From the NCBI GenBank assembly GCA_021521415.1, contig JAIQDT010001132.1, positions 372,001 to 436,000 of the forward strand: DNA of 64,000 nucleotides, in the 5' to 3' direction. Position 1 is the stretch's first letter, and the number at the start of each line of letters is the position of its first letter. This document shows positions 9,971-20,013 of the stretch, piece after piece. Position numbers and translations under genes: made by a program. Origin of the DNA: Bidens hawaiensis (lineage: Eukaryota; Streptophyta; Magnoliopsida; Asterales; Asteraceae). Below the pieces are notes generated by a model. That model had not been told where the DNA came from and did no database searches. It saw nothing but the letters and a program-made list of their open reading frames with translations.

Positions 9971-12900
9971 TATACAAGGATCAACCTAAAATAAAATCAA
10001 ACTTAAATTAAGACTTTACAAAAGTTATATACAACATATGAACTTTACATAAAATTATCTAAGTATAGAGTATTCGAATCAAATAAAATATGAAAAGACG
10101 ATGGAAAAGTCTAAGTCATGATCATTCGAATTGAATCTGGATGTATAACTCCTTGAGAATAATAAGTATAATCCAATCTGAATAGGTCTAGAAATTTTAC
10201 AAGTAAAGAATGTTCGAATCGAATGAACACTCTATTCGAATCGAATATTCATTCGACTCGAATACAATATTATTAGATTAGAACAGGTTTCTCATTTGAT
10301 TAGAAAGTCCTTTAAACTTTTATGACCCTGATTCATTGATCATAAGAGATTCGAGCAATCATGACTTGGTCTTTTTGGAGGTTATATTTTCAATTCGAAT
10401 GGTCATTCGAACAAATGTTACGTGAGTATATTTGAGATTTTCTTCTATTCGAATACATTCGAATGCTTGATCCTTGTGATTTTCTGAGATTTGTCCATTC
10501 GAATGAAAGATTCATTCAAGAACATGATAAAGACTTTCAGACTTGACATAGTTTTAAAACAAATAGTTTTTCAATCGAATTTACATTCGAATCCCAAGTC
10601 CTTAGTCAAATTTTCAACATATCAAATATCTTCATTCGAATCAATGTTCATTCGAATACTTAGCACTTGGTCAAATTTCAAAATCTGATATCATTTGAAG
10701 GAAATAGCAATTCGAATCAAATGAACATTCGAATTGAATGTCCATTCGATTCGAATGGCCATTCGAATACTTTGAGCTTAACATATTTTCTCAACACAAC
10801 ATGTCCATTCCAATGTTTGTCTCAGTCCACTTGAATATCAATCACCAAACATCAAACCACTCGAATCACTATCATTCGAATACAAAGTTTATCCATTCGA
10901 ATACATATATCAGTTTTCCAGAAAACCATAACCTCAACCCTTATGTACATTTCAGGGTTTGTACACATGTTTCATGAAGATCTGGGTAACTTATATGCAT
11001 ATTCATACTCAAGAACTGGGTTTATTAACCCAAAAGAACACAGGAAAACCATAAAAATATAAAAATTATACAAACAGTAACAAAAACTCAATTAAATCAA
11101 CACTTATATTCCTAAAGATATCAATTATAAGAAAACAACATCAAATCCAACAAAGAACAACATAATATAGTCCAATCCGACATGAACAGTTCCGACGGGA
11201 ACTGTTCATTTGTCCAGAAACATAATAACATGGATAAAACGCGTAAAATGGAACATATCCGTGTTTGTAAGATGATTAAGAGAGATTTTTTAAGGCATAT
11301 TTGCAGTTTGTTTTTCAGATCTGGACTCAGATCTTCGAGATTTGAAGGCGGTGGGAGATGAGAGAAAAAGTAGGAGAGAGAGTGTTTGGATAAGATTGTG
11401 AAAGTGAATAATGAAATATTTATAGGGTCAGCCTATCTCGTGATATGGTCAAACATCTCGAGTTAAAAACGATGTTACACTCTCGACCCGAACAGTGAAA
11501 ATATTTACAAATTTAAACCCGTAAAATATTTACCCACCGAATCCAAACACTCTAAATATATACTAGATATATTTTTGTCGGGTCAAAACTTTAACAAACG
11601 TTGCATAACAGACCTTGTTGTAAAACATTAACCCATTTCAACTAGACACATAAAGATAAAGTTTGGAAATAAACATTAGTTAAAAATAAAAAAAGATTAA
11701 TACAAAATAAAATTAGAATTAGAATTAAAATTAAAATAACGTTAATTTTTTTTTAAATGTTTTGAAAAGATTACAAATTTAATTAAAATATGGTTAACCA
11801 TAAAAATAAAAATAAAAGTAAAACAAAAATTAAAAAAGATAAAAATAAAGTTAAGAATAATACAAATTAAAGTCATTTTAGTATGTATTTAAAAACAAAG
11901 GAAAAATTTAAAATTAAAATTTATAGTAAAGATGAAATTAATATTATATTAATTTTACTAATTAATTAATTTACATAATTTTGAAGCACATGTTTTTGGT
12001 GAGAAAGATCTCGACATGGAATCACATTATCTGTAATGTCCTAGGTCACAATACTGTTTGGATATTATTATGCCAAGAACCCAAGGTCGATTGTAGATAT
12101 GTTGGTCCACTTTAAGCTTAACAAGTATTTTGATTTCACTGTGATACGTTAAGGTATGAATTAGGCACAACACTTATATGGTCTCCTATTAATCCGATAT
12201 GTTACAAACTCCATCATACAGTGTTTATCAGTATCACCCCGCATTGAATCCGACCCCTAATGATTGATCAAAACATGTTTGAGCATATATAAACTTTTGC
12301 AAAATTTTCTTTCAAACATTTTAAAGGTTGAACCATGGACTTACATGCCATCCGGTCTTACAAGCCTTCATATAAAGTGTTTAGGTCTTACTTGTTTGCC
12401 CCACGTCACATAGTTCTAATATACTCCTTTTTGTTTGATAAATTATCAACATTTTTGTTGTTGGTTTTTGAATACTTTTTGAGCATTTTGCAGTTTTTCT
12501 GTTTTTCAATAATTTTTGATATTTTTCAATATTTGAATCTAAAGCAAGAGTAATTTTTATTGTGACTAATCACTAACGGGGTTTTTATTGTGATAATTTT
12601 TAAATGATTGACTATTGACATTTTAGCCTTCCTTGATATGAATAATTTTGGAGTTGGCAACCGCTTCCTAAGAGTGTAACCACTAGCATAAGTGAGTATT
12701 TAATTTTTATATCACTGTGATACTTACTCATTTGTCAAGCCTATATACATATCAAACAATGATCTTGTTGTCTTTTGATCTACTATATCATGTGTTAGGA
12801 TCGTTAGAAATAATTTCTTATCATTTTCCAAAAGGTCGGATCAATTTCTTAACTTTTATAAGTTCATATTATCTTACTCCCTTTAAGCAGGACTTCCCTC

Positions 12901-13255
12901 TAAACGAGATAATATATTTTTAAACTTTTTCACATTTTCTTAATATCAACTATAACTAAGGATACTTCCTTATCATTTTCCAAAGGTCGGATCAATTTCT
13001 CAAAAGTTATAATTTGTTAATTATCCGACTCCCTATAAACTTAACTCATTTTCTCCCTCTAAAACTGTGACATATTTGAAAAATATTTAAATTTTTATAA
13101 CAAATAAAACTAAAATTAACTTAGCAATGAAGTTAATAAAATAAAGTGAAAAGCAAAGATAACATCCGAAAAATAACATTTTAAAAATTTTAAAATAAGA
13201 AAAAAAATAAAAATAAGGTAAAAATTAAAATGAAATAAAATAAATAAACACATAC
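9971..13255 (-). other. Non-coding spacer between pol and accessory ORF
   Basis: No coding signal. Positions 10090-10910 are dense in ATTCGAAT-type palindromes (see repeat entry). Positions 11640-11960 are very A-rich. Positions 12000-12160 match 50640-50840 of the related plus-strand element in reverse complement, showing that this spacer is an ancestral part of the family, not a later insertion. Confidence 0.65.
10090..10910. repeat. Dispersed ATTCGAAT palindrome array (spacer)
   Basis: Tens of copies of CATTCGAAT, ATTCGAATCGAAT and close variants occur at irregular spacing. The TTCGAA core is palindromic, so strand has no meaning. The same motif fills the leader of the same element at 23048-23340. 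Confidence 0.75.
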
Positions 13256-13781
13256 TTAATTTTGAACAAAGAGATAATGCCAAGTGACTCAACAAAACTT
13301 AATTTCGAATCCTGATTCCGACCGGATTTTACCAGAGCATTAAAACCTGTCGTGCCTTCGGGCGGGGTGTAAGTCCCGAATCTGGATCACTACAATATGA
13401 TATCAACCCGAACACGATGTTAGTGTGGAATCCTAACACGGTGGTAATTCAAGAACAATGATACGAACAATATGAATATAATGAACAAAATGTAATACTC
13501 CAAATGCACACGATTATATTATTAAACCGTCTGGTACATGAGATTACACGTATTGCTCTCTAGATGGTGGTTTACAAATGATTCAATACTTCTATGAACT
13601 CAACTAGTAAAAAAAAACTAAACCCTATACATGTATTCTCTATATATAGGGAAGCTAACAATCAGGCCCAAAGTAAAGCCCAAAGCCCACCGAGATCCCT
13701 TAGTGATCTCGGTTTACATACATAGCCCAACACTAAACCCAATAAACACATAACTAAGTGCCACCAAATATGGACCCAACA

Positions 13782-15463
13782 ATCTCCCCCTTGGTTTGTA
13801 GCTTCGTTCTTGTTTATTTCACTTTAAACTAACCGAACTCCATTGGGATTTCGGTATTACACCAATGTAATTCTTCAACTAGTGTTCGTTTACATCACTT
13901 TAGTCTTGATCATGTCGTGGCCTTTTGATATACGTCAGTCTAACCAATTTATGACCCAACAATCTTGCCCTTAGACTGATGCTTTCAAGATCTTCAGAAT
14001 CTTTACTTGAACATAATCAGCAACTTCAGTGATCAGCAACTTCAGCATCTGCATCCAATAATCTATCATCTCCCCTTTTTGACAGCATCATCCAATTCGA
14101 ATCTTAGATACATCATATGCTTCCGTTGCAAGAAATCAGTCTTGAAAGAGCAATCAACTTTGATAGAAAGATCAACCAAAATTTTTGAAAATAAATAAAT
14201 AAAACAAAATAAGACATACATATTTTTGTAAATTTTATGTTTTCTTGTTTTTTTTAATGATTTTCTTGAAAAGACTTGAAATGAGATCATACCAGCTAAA
14301 CCAACTATAACACAATAACCGATATCAGATTTCATGAGCTGAAAACTTCAAAACGATTTCTTAACACATTTGTTTCGACAAGAGTAATCAAGAAGTAAAG
14401 AATAAAATAAATGAACTAAAATAAAACTAAAAACAACAAATAAAACAAATTTAATCACCCGGTCTTCTTGAAATTTAGCTAAAATTGGGATCAAATTTTA
14501 GTTCTTAGTAAAACTGCCGCCTTTTTATGAAAAGATCCGAACATGGAATCATATCGTTTAAGGTGTTGTCACAAGGATTCATGTTCAGCGTTATTATGAC
14601 AACAAGAGACAAGTTGATAGCGTGTATCCCATACTTAGCATGATTTTTCATCGCATCAGTGATATGATTAAGGTTCAGTTAGGCATAAAGCTTAGATGGA
14701 CATCACTCATGGAACTGTGATGCCTCCTATCTCTTCTCAAAGCGTATTTGGCTTTCCCTAGATCACCCCAATTTGACTCCAACCCCCTAGTGCTTGATCA
14801 AAATAATTTTATAAAAAGCAGGCTTAGACTTAAGGTTGAACGTTGGACTTAGTGCCAGTAAACTGACAAGCCTTTCATTCGAGACATGACAGGACTTACT
14901 TGTGTGGCCCCATCTCTGTAGTTCTAGTTTGACCCTTTAAGCCTTGTTTTTAAAATAACATTAATAGATTTAATAGAATGAAGTAAACTCAATCAATCAA
15001 TTTTTTTTTACTCCAAAAACCCTTGACTTTGATCTCTGTTTAACCGAAAACAGGTATTGACCGAGAACTCAAAGTTGACCGAAAATACACTTTGACCGAG
15101 AACTCAAAGTTGACCGAAAACACACTTTGACCGAGAACACCTTCCTTTTGACCGAAAACTCCAATTGTTGACCGAGAACGATGATTTCAAGCCGAGAACT
15201 GCTTATTCCGGCCGAAAACGCTGAAATCTCTTGATTGATGGCCAAGAACTGCTGATTTTAGCCGAGATCTGACTTGATTATATTGAGATTTGTAACCAAC
15301 TGAATCCCTTGAATTATGGGATTCAAATATTTTCAAATCTATAGCCAAAAATAGCCCTATTTCTTCCCCGATCCACTGTTCACCGAAAAAACAAACTAAA
15401 ACACCAAGAACACAGAAATCTTGAATCGTTGATATCACAATAACTAGCCTGAATTCATCAAAG
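13782..15463 (-). other. Non-coding interior of the nested LTR element
   Basis: No ORF with recognisable domains. Positions 14520-14960 are distantly like the family spacer sequence at 12000-12450 (AAGATC-CGAACATGGAATCA, then AACTGTGATGCC), so the interior may descend from a larger relative. Positions 15057-15265 hold a TTGACCGA repeat cluster. Confidence 0.55.
15057..15265. repeat. TTGACCGA(G/A)AAC repeat cluster beside the primer site
   Basis: Seven copies of TTGACCGA occur between 15057 and 15180, followed by degenerate GCCGAGAAC / GCCGAAAAC copies to about 15265. In element orientation this is the leader just downstream of the 5-prime LTR. TTGACC is the W-box core recognised by WRKY factors; any regulatory role is inference. 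Confidence 0.7.
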
Positions 15464-16073
15464 GCTCTGATACCAATTGTAAGTCCCGAATCTGGATCAC
15501 TACAATATGATATCAACCCGAACACGATGTTAGTGCGGAATCCTAACACGGTGGTAATTCAAGAATAATATATGATACGAACAATATGAATATAATGAAC
15601 ACAATGTAATATTCCAAATGCACACGATTATATAAATAAACCGTCTGGTACATGAGATTACACGTATTGCTCTCTAGATGGTGGCTTACAACTGATTCAA
15701 TACTTCTATGAACTCAACTAGCAAAAAAAAAAAACTAAACCCTATACATGTACTCTCTATATATAGGGAAGCTAACAATCAGGCCCAAAGTAAAGCCCAA
15801 AGCCCACCGAGATCCCTTAGTGATCTCGGTTTACATACATAGCCCAACACTAAACCCAATAAACACATAACTAAGTGCAAACCACCAAATATGGACACAA
15901 CACGGGGTGAGCCAACTTGGTTTTACCGGGAACGCCAAGCCAAACTCGGATGCCAGCATGGATCCCGATCATGTCAACATAGTTGGCTTGAGTGGGGTGG
16001 CGGGGCGCGACATGTTCGCGCAGTGAGATAGCTTAACTGCGAAAGTCATCGTTCGAAAAAAAAGTGACTCAAC

Positions 16074-16578
16074 AAGAAACAAAAATCTGGCACGGTCAAA
16101 GGCTTTTGTAAACATGTCTGCAAAGTTGTAATCAGTTTTGACCCGTTAAATTGTGACAAGTTTCCGGTCATAAGAATCTTGAATGAAATGCATTTGGATG
16201 TCAATGTGTTTGGACCGGGTTTTTAACAATACAAACTTCTGCTTCATTGTCACACTTAATGAGGGTGTTAAAGAAATTCAAACCGTAATCTAGCAGCTGA
16301 TGCTTGATCCATATCACTTGTGAACAGCAAGCAGAGGCAACAATGTATTCTGCTTCAGCAGTGGCGGTGGACACGGTGACTTGTTTCTTGCATTGCCAGG
16401 AGATCAACCTATCACCTAGGAAGTGACATCCACCCGAAGTTGATTTTCGATCAAGATTTCGTCCCCCATAATCGTTGTCGGTGTAAGCATGAAGTACCAT
16501 AGGGAAGTCTTTGGGATACCAAAGATCTAAGCATGGCTTTCCCTTTAGGTATCGAAAGATGCGCTTAACAGCGGTCAA
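16074..16578 (-). pseudogene. RNase H domain of the Copia polyprotein (interrupted)
   Basis: The minus strand reads AVKRIFRYLKGKPCLDLWYP, AYTDNDYGG, STSGGCHFLG, STATAEAEYI, IKCDNEAE, the order of Copia RNase H (catalytic Asp, Glu, Asp). The reading then breaks, with NPVQTH followed by stop. The final part (downstream of Leu-Val-Glu-Ser-Leu-Gly) is displaced to 13293-13256 by the SINE-like insertion. Needed for template removal during reverse transcription; not functional here. Confidence 0.85.
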
Positions 16579-16613
16579 GTGGGATTTTTTGGATTACACT
16601 GATATCTTGCACA

Positions 16614-17430
16614 CTAACAGACATGCAACATGATGTCCAGCTTGCTGGTAGTGAGATACATCAGGGAGCCGATCATGGAGCTGTAAAGATGTTGATCAAC
16701 TTGAGTCCCCGATGGATCTGGAGCAAGTACAGGTCTGGTAGCAATCAGAGTGAGAAAAGGAGAGGAGTCTTTGAACCCAAACTTTTGTACGATGTCTCGA
16801 ACATATTTTTCTGGATGAATTAAAATTTCGTCCTCCCTTTGTTCAACTTGAAGACCCAAGAAGAAGGTCATCTCTCCTAATGAGCTCATCTCAAACCGGC
16901 TTTGTATGACCTCAGCAAACTCTCTATACAGCTTATCAGATGTATATCCAAAGATAATGTCATCAACATACACTTGGACCAAGATCTGATCACCCTTTAC
17001 CTTCTTGATAAATAGCGTTTGATCGATAACTCCTCTTCTATAGCCGTCCTTTAGCAAGTGTTCTGCTAGGGTAGCATACCATGCACGAGGTGCTTGGTGC
17101 AGGCCATAAAGAGCTTTATCAAGATGGTAAACATGGTTCGGACGATCAGGATCCTCAAAACCTGGTGCTTGCTTCACCTAGATCTCCTCTTTTACTTTTC
17201 CATACAAGAAGGCGGTCTTCACGTCCATTTGATACAGTTTGAAATTCATGTACGAGGCACATGCTAGAAAAAGACGAATTGCTTCAAGCCTAGCCACCGG
17301 TGAATAAGTTTCATCATAATCAAGGCCTTCACGTTGAGAGAAATCTTGTACAACCAATCTTGCTTTGTTTATTGTAATAACCCCCCTTATCATCCTTCTT
17401 GTTTCTGAACACCCATTTAGTCCCAATGGG
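16614..17430 (-). pseudogene. Reverse transcriptase domain of the Copia polyprotein
   Basis: The minus strand contains KARLVVQDFSQREGLDYDET, PVARLEAIRLFLACA, YQMDVKTAFLYGKV, then after a stop KQAPGFEDP, ALYGLHQAPRAWY and the catalytic YVDDIIFG. Further on: SSLGEMTFFLGLQVEQ and GSLMYLTTSKLDI. These are standard Copia RT blocks in the right order. Stops at about 17180 and frame changes inactivate it. Confidence 0.9.
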
Positions 17431-17559
17431 TTTCTTGTTGGGTGGCATCTAGACCAGTCTCTGAACTTGAAGTTTCTTGAACTGTAACAACACTTCTTGC
17501 ATAGCTTAAACCCACGAGTTTTTTCTTAGGGCCATCTTGTAGTCCTTCGGCTCAACCTA

Positions 17560-18420
17560 TGAAATAAAACAAGCAAAAAGAAATTTATTAATGGTACCAT
17601 ATTTACTTCTCATTTGGATGCCAGTATATGGAGAACCGATGATGTTCTATGTGGGATGATGTCGGTGAATGGGCAACTGAGGAATGTCTTCGACAATGGT
17701 GACTGGCTCTACTTGAATATTGACATGGAAATTCTCAATGGGATGGAAGATGCGAGGAGCACCTTCAAGAATATCAACAGTTGATAGAACAAAATCAGGT
17801 TGATCAACTCTATTCTCTTGAGAAATTTGTTCTTCCCAGAGATCTTCACCATATGGAACAACGATGGTATTGATGGGAGGTGTTGCAGTGTGGTCAAAAT
17901 CACCAGCAGCATGTTCTTCAATGGCAGCAGCAACTTGAACAGTTTCATTTGTAGAGGGAGGTGAGGCAACAGATTCTACCACGCTAGGATCTACTTGAAG
18001 ATATTCCACGGGTTCAGTCTGATGTTGTTCCACATTGTCGGTAGACTGAAAAGAATCATCTGAATCAGTGTCAGATACATCTTCAACTTCAACTAACTCA
18101 GTTCAATCGACAGCTTGAGGGGAAACTTGAGGAGCGGTATTGTTGACAGCTTGATTATTTACTGGAGGTGGGGGCAGAGGTGAAATTGCAAGTGGTGCAG
18201 GTATTGCAGGAAGTCCAACAGAGAGGTCCACCTCAGACAAACTATTGATTAATGATTGCATCAACATAGGTTCTTGTGAAGAAGATGAAACTTGAGTTCT
18301 TGCAGGATGTGGAATAGACATGCAGTGAAACTGGTTGAACAAATTGTCATAGTCAAACAACCAATCTGGTCCTGTGCGAGCTTCAGTAACATTCAGCTCT
18401 TACCAGTCAACATTAAAGGA
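17560..18420 (-). pseudogene. Integrase C-terminal / linker region between IN and RT
   Basis: Low-complexity Pro/Gln/Val/Asp-rich segments (for example VEYLQVDPSVVESVASPPST, QVSSSSQEPMLMQSL) stand between the integrase core and RT, as in most Copia polyproteins. Frame breaks are present. No catalytic motif is expected here. Confidence 0.55.
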
Positions 18421-19420
18421 TTCCAAAATCAGCTTGGTCTTCTTGTTATAGACTCGATAAGCGGTTTTGTTAGAAGCGTACCCAACAAAATAACACTCAT
18501 CAACCTTTTCTGCATACTTGGGATCATGCTAGGCACCGGTATGAAGTAAGGTGCAAGGACATCCAAAAGTCTTGAAGTAACTGACTTGTGGCTTAGCGTT
18601 GCAGTAGACTTCATACGGAGTCTTCTTCAGATGCTTGTTAATGAGCACACTGTTCTGATTGAAGCAAGCCGCGTTGATGGCCTCACCCCAAATGAGCAGT
18701 GGAAGTTTGGAGTCTGATAACATTGTTCTTGCAGCTTCAATTAGTGTACGGTTTCGGCGTTCAACAATTCCATTTTGTTGAGGAGTATAGGGTGCACTGA
18801 AATGACTTTCTATTCCATTTGAACTGCAGAATTTATTTACAGTTCTGTTGGAAAATTTAATTTTGTTGTCGCTTCTTATGCACTTGACCTTTTTATTTGT
18901 CTGTCTCTCCACTAAGGTAATGAACTTGATCAGAAATTGTGCAGTTTCATCCTTGTGCCCTAATAGGAATGTCTAGCTGAAACGGAAAATGTCATCAGTA
19001 ATCACAAGACAATGGGTTTTTAGGCCGATTTTCATAGGATGGATAGGACCAAACAAATCCATATGTAACAGCTGAAGAATGGAATCTATGAGTTGATCGT
19101 CTTGGGTTTGTGAGGGAGATTGTGTTGCTTGTATTTAGAACATGAAATACATTTTTCAATGCAAGAGAAAGATGTAACCGACAATCCCCTCACATGTTCC
19201 CCTTTAACCAACTTGTTAAGATTTTTAAAATTTACATTACCGAGACGTCTATGCCATAGATTTGAGTCGTTCTCCGAGGCTTTAGATAATAAACAGGAAG
19301 CGGTCTTACGCGAATAAGAGCTTTCATGTCTATTATATAAGCATCATTATGCTCGGAGTACGCATCAACATCCATTCTTCCGGGACTTTGAAACCTGGTT
19401 TGAGAATCAAGCATTCATTC
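18420..19420 (-). pseudogene. Integrase (zinc-binding and catalytic core) of the Copia element
   Basis: The minus strand has the core segment KKVKCIRSDNKIKFSNRTV, YTPQQNGIVERRNRTLIEAA, LPLLIWGEAINAACF, TPYEVYCNAKPQVSYFKTFG. The Asp of RSDN and the Glu of IVERRNR match the D and E of the D,D35E triad. The N-terminal pre-integrase region (LECVSC-type, 19100-19330) is present but broken. GTEF of active copies is replaced by KIKF. Stops and frameshifts make it a relic. Confidence 0.8.
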
Positions 19421-19700
19421 TCAGTGAATAATGTGGAGTACTGTCGGTCGCAGATTTGTGAGACACTAAGCAGGTTGTGATTCAGCTGCTCCATTAGATT
19501 GAAGTCGTCAAACGTTAGAATTCCATTTGACACTCTACAATATTTTGTAATGTTCCTTCCCATATCTCCAGCAAAAGAAACGTATCCACCATTGAACGGT
19601 TTAACGTCAAATAGTAAGGATTCGTCTCCTGTCATTATTCGGGTACAGCCACTATCCATGTACCAAATACTATTTACAAGCCGTCTTGGCTGACCCTACA
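19330..19700 (-). pseudogene. Aspartic protease domain of the Copia element
   Basis: The minus strand reads YMDSGCTRIMTGDESLLFDV, with DSG as the catalytic triad of retroviral-type proteases, followed by FNGGYVSFAGDMG, LMEQLNHNLLSVSQICD and LILKPGFKVPEEW. The order and spacing match Copia proteases. The related copy at 49120-49330 keeps the first half of the same domain. Confidence 0.85.
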
Positions 19701-20013
19701 CACATTAACACTTTAATCAGATATGGTTCCTGAGGCTTAGTTGTTTCGGGAGGGTCAACCAAAAGGTTGTCAAATTTCCTTTTCACATCTTGATTTATTA
19801 AGCTTTGGGATGTGTCAGAATCAGAAGAACAATCTCTAGGAGTCCATGTACGTGCAGGTTTCCTGTTTTTGAAAGATTTTCTAAACTGTCTTCTCCTTGG
19901 TTTTAAAATAAAATCCTCATATTTCTCAATCTTTGGATTCCTTTTCTGATTTATTTTTGATGAATTCTTGGACTTTTCAGTCTTTGAATTCCTTTTTGCT
20001 CTCTCTTTTTTGG

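Larger units (their letters stand above)
13363..15907 (-). mobile_element. Non-autonomous LTR retrotransposon, TSD CGGGG, nested in the SINE
   Basis: The LTRs 13368-13781 and 15478-15902 are highly similar; the differences are scattered substitutions and short indels (for example an extra ATAT near 15568). A perfect duplication CGGGG lies at 13363-13367 and 15903-15907. The minus strand primer site ATTGGTATCAGAGC is at 15477-15464 and a PPT (CCAAGGGGGAGAT) at 13794-13782. The ~1.7-kb interior has no gag or pol signature, so this is a TRIM/LARD-type element. It must be younger than the SINE, which must be younger than the Copia host. Confidence 0.9.
13282..16073 (+). mobile_element. SINE-like non-LTR insertion with 12-bp TSD, split by a nested LTR element
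   Basis: The target duplication AAGTGACTCAAC is perfect (13282-13293 and 16062-16073). The insert (13294-13367 plus 15908-16061, about 230 bp without the nested element) ends in an A-run (GTTCGAAAAAAA) and contains near its start TTCGAATCCTGATTCC, similar to a pol III B box. That fits a 5-prime-truncated tRNA-derived SINE; another A-tailed retroposon is possible. The related element at 49425-49445 carries the uninterrupted target (GTTGAGTCACTTGGCATG), which proves the insertion directly. Confidence 0.75.

Noticed and set aside
10090..10910. CRISPR-like array
   Set aside because: Units are short palindromes with irregular spacing, no constant repeat length, in a plant retroelement.
14007..14335. 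Overlapping ORFs on both strands in the nested element
   Set aside because: AT-rich chance ORFs with no retroelement domain.
15187..15549. Minus-strand 120-codon ORF crossing the primer site
   Set aside because: It spans the LTR boundary and the TTGACCGA repeats, so it is not a plausible gag.
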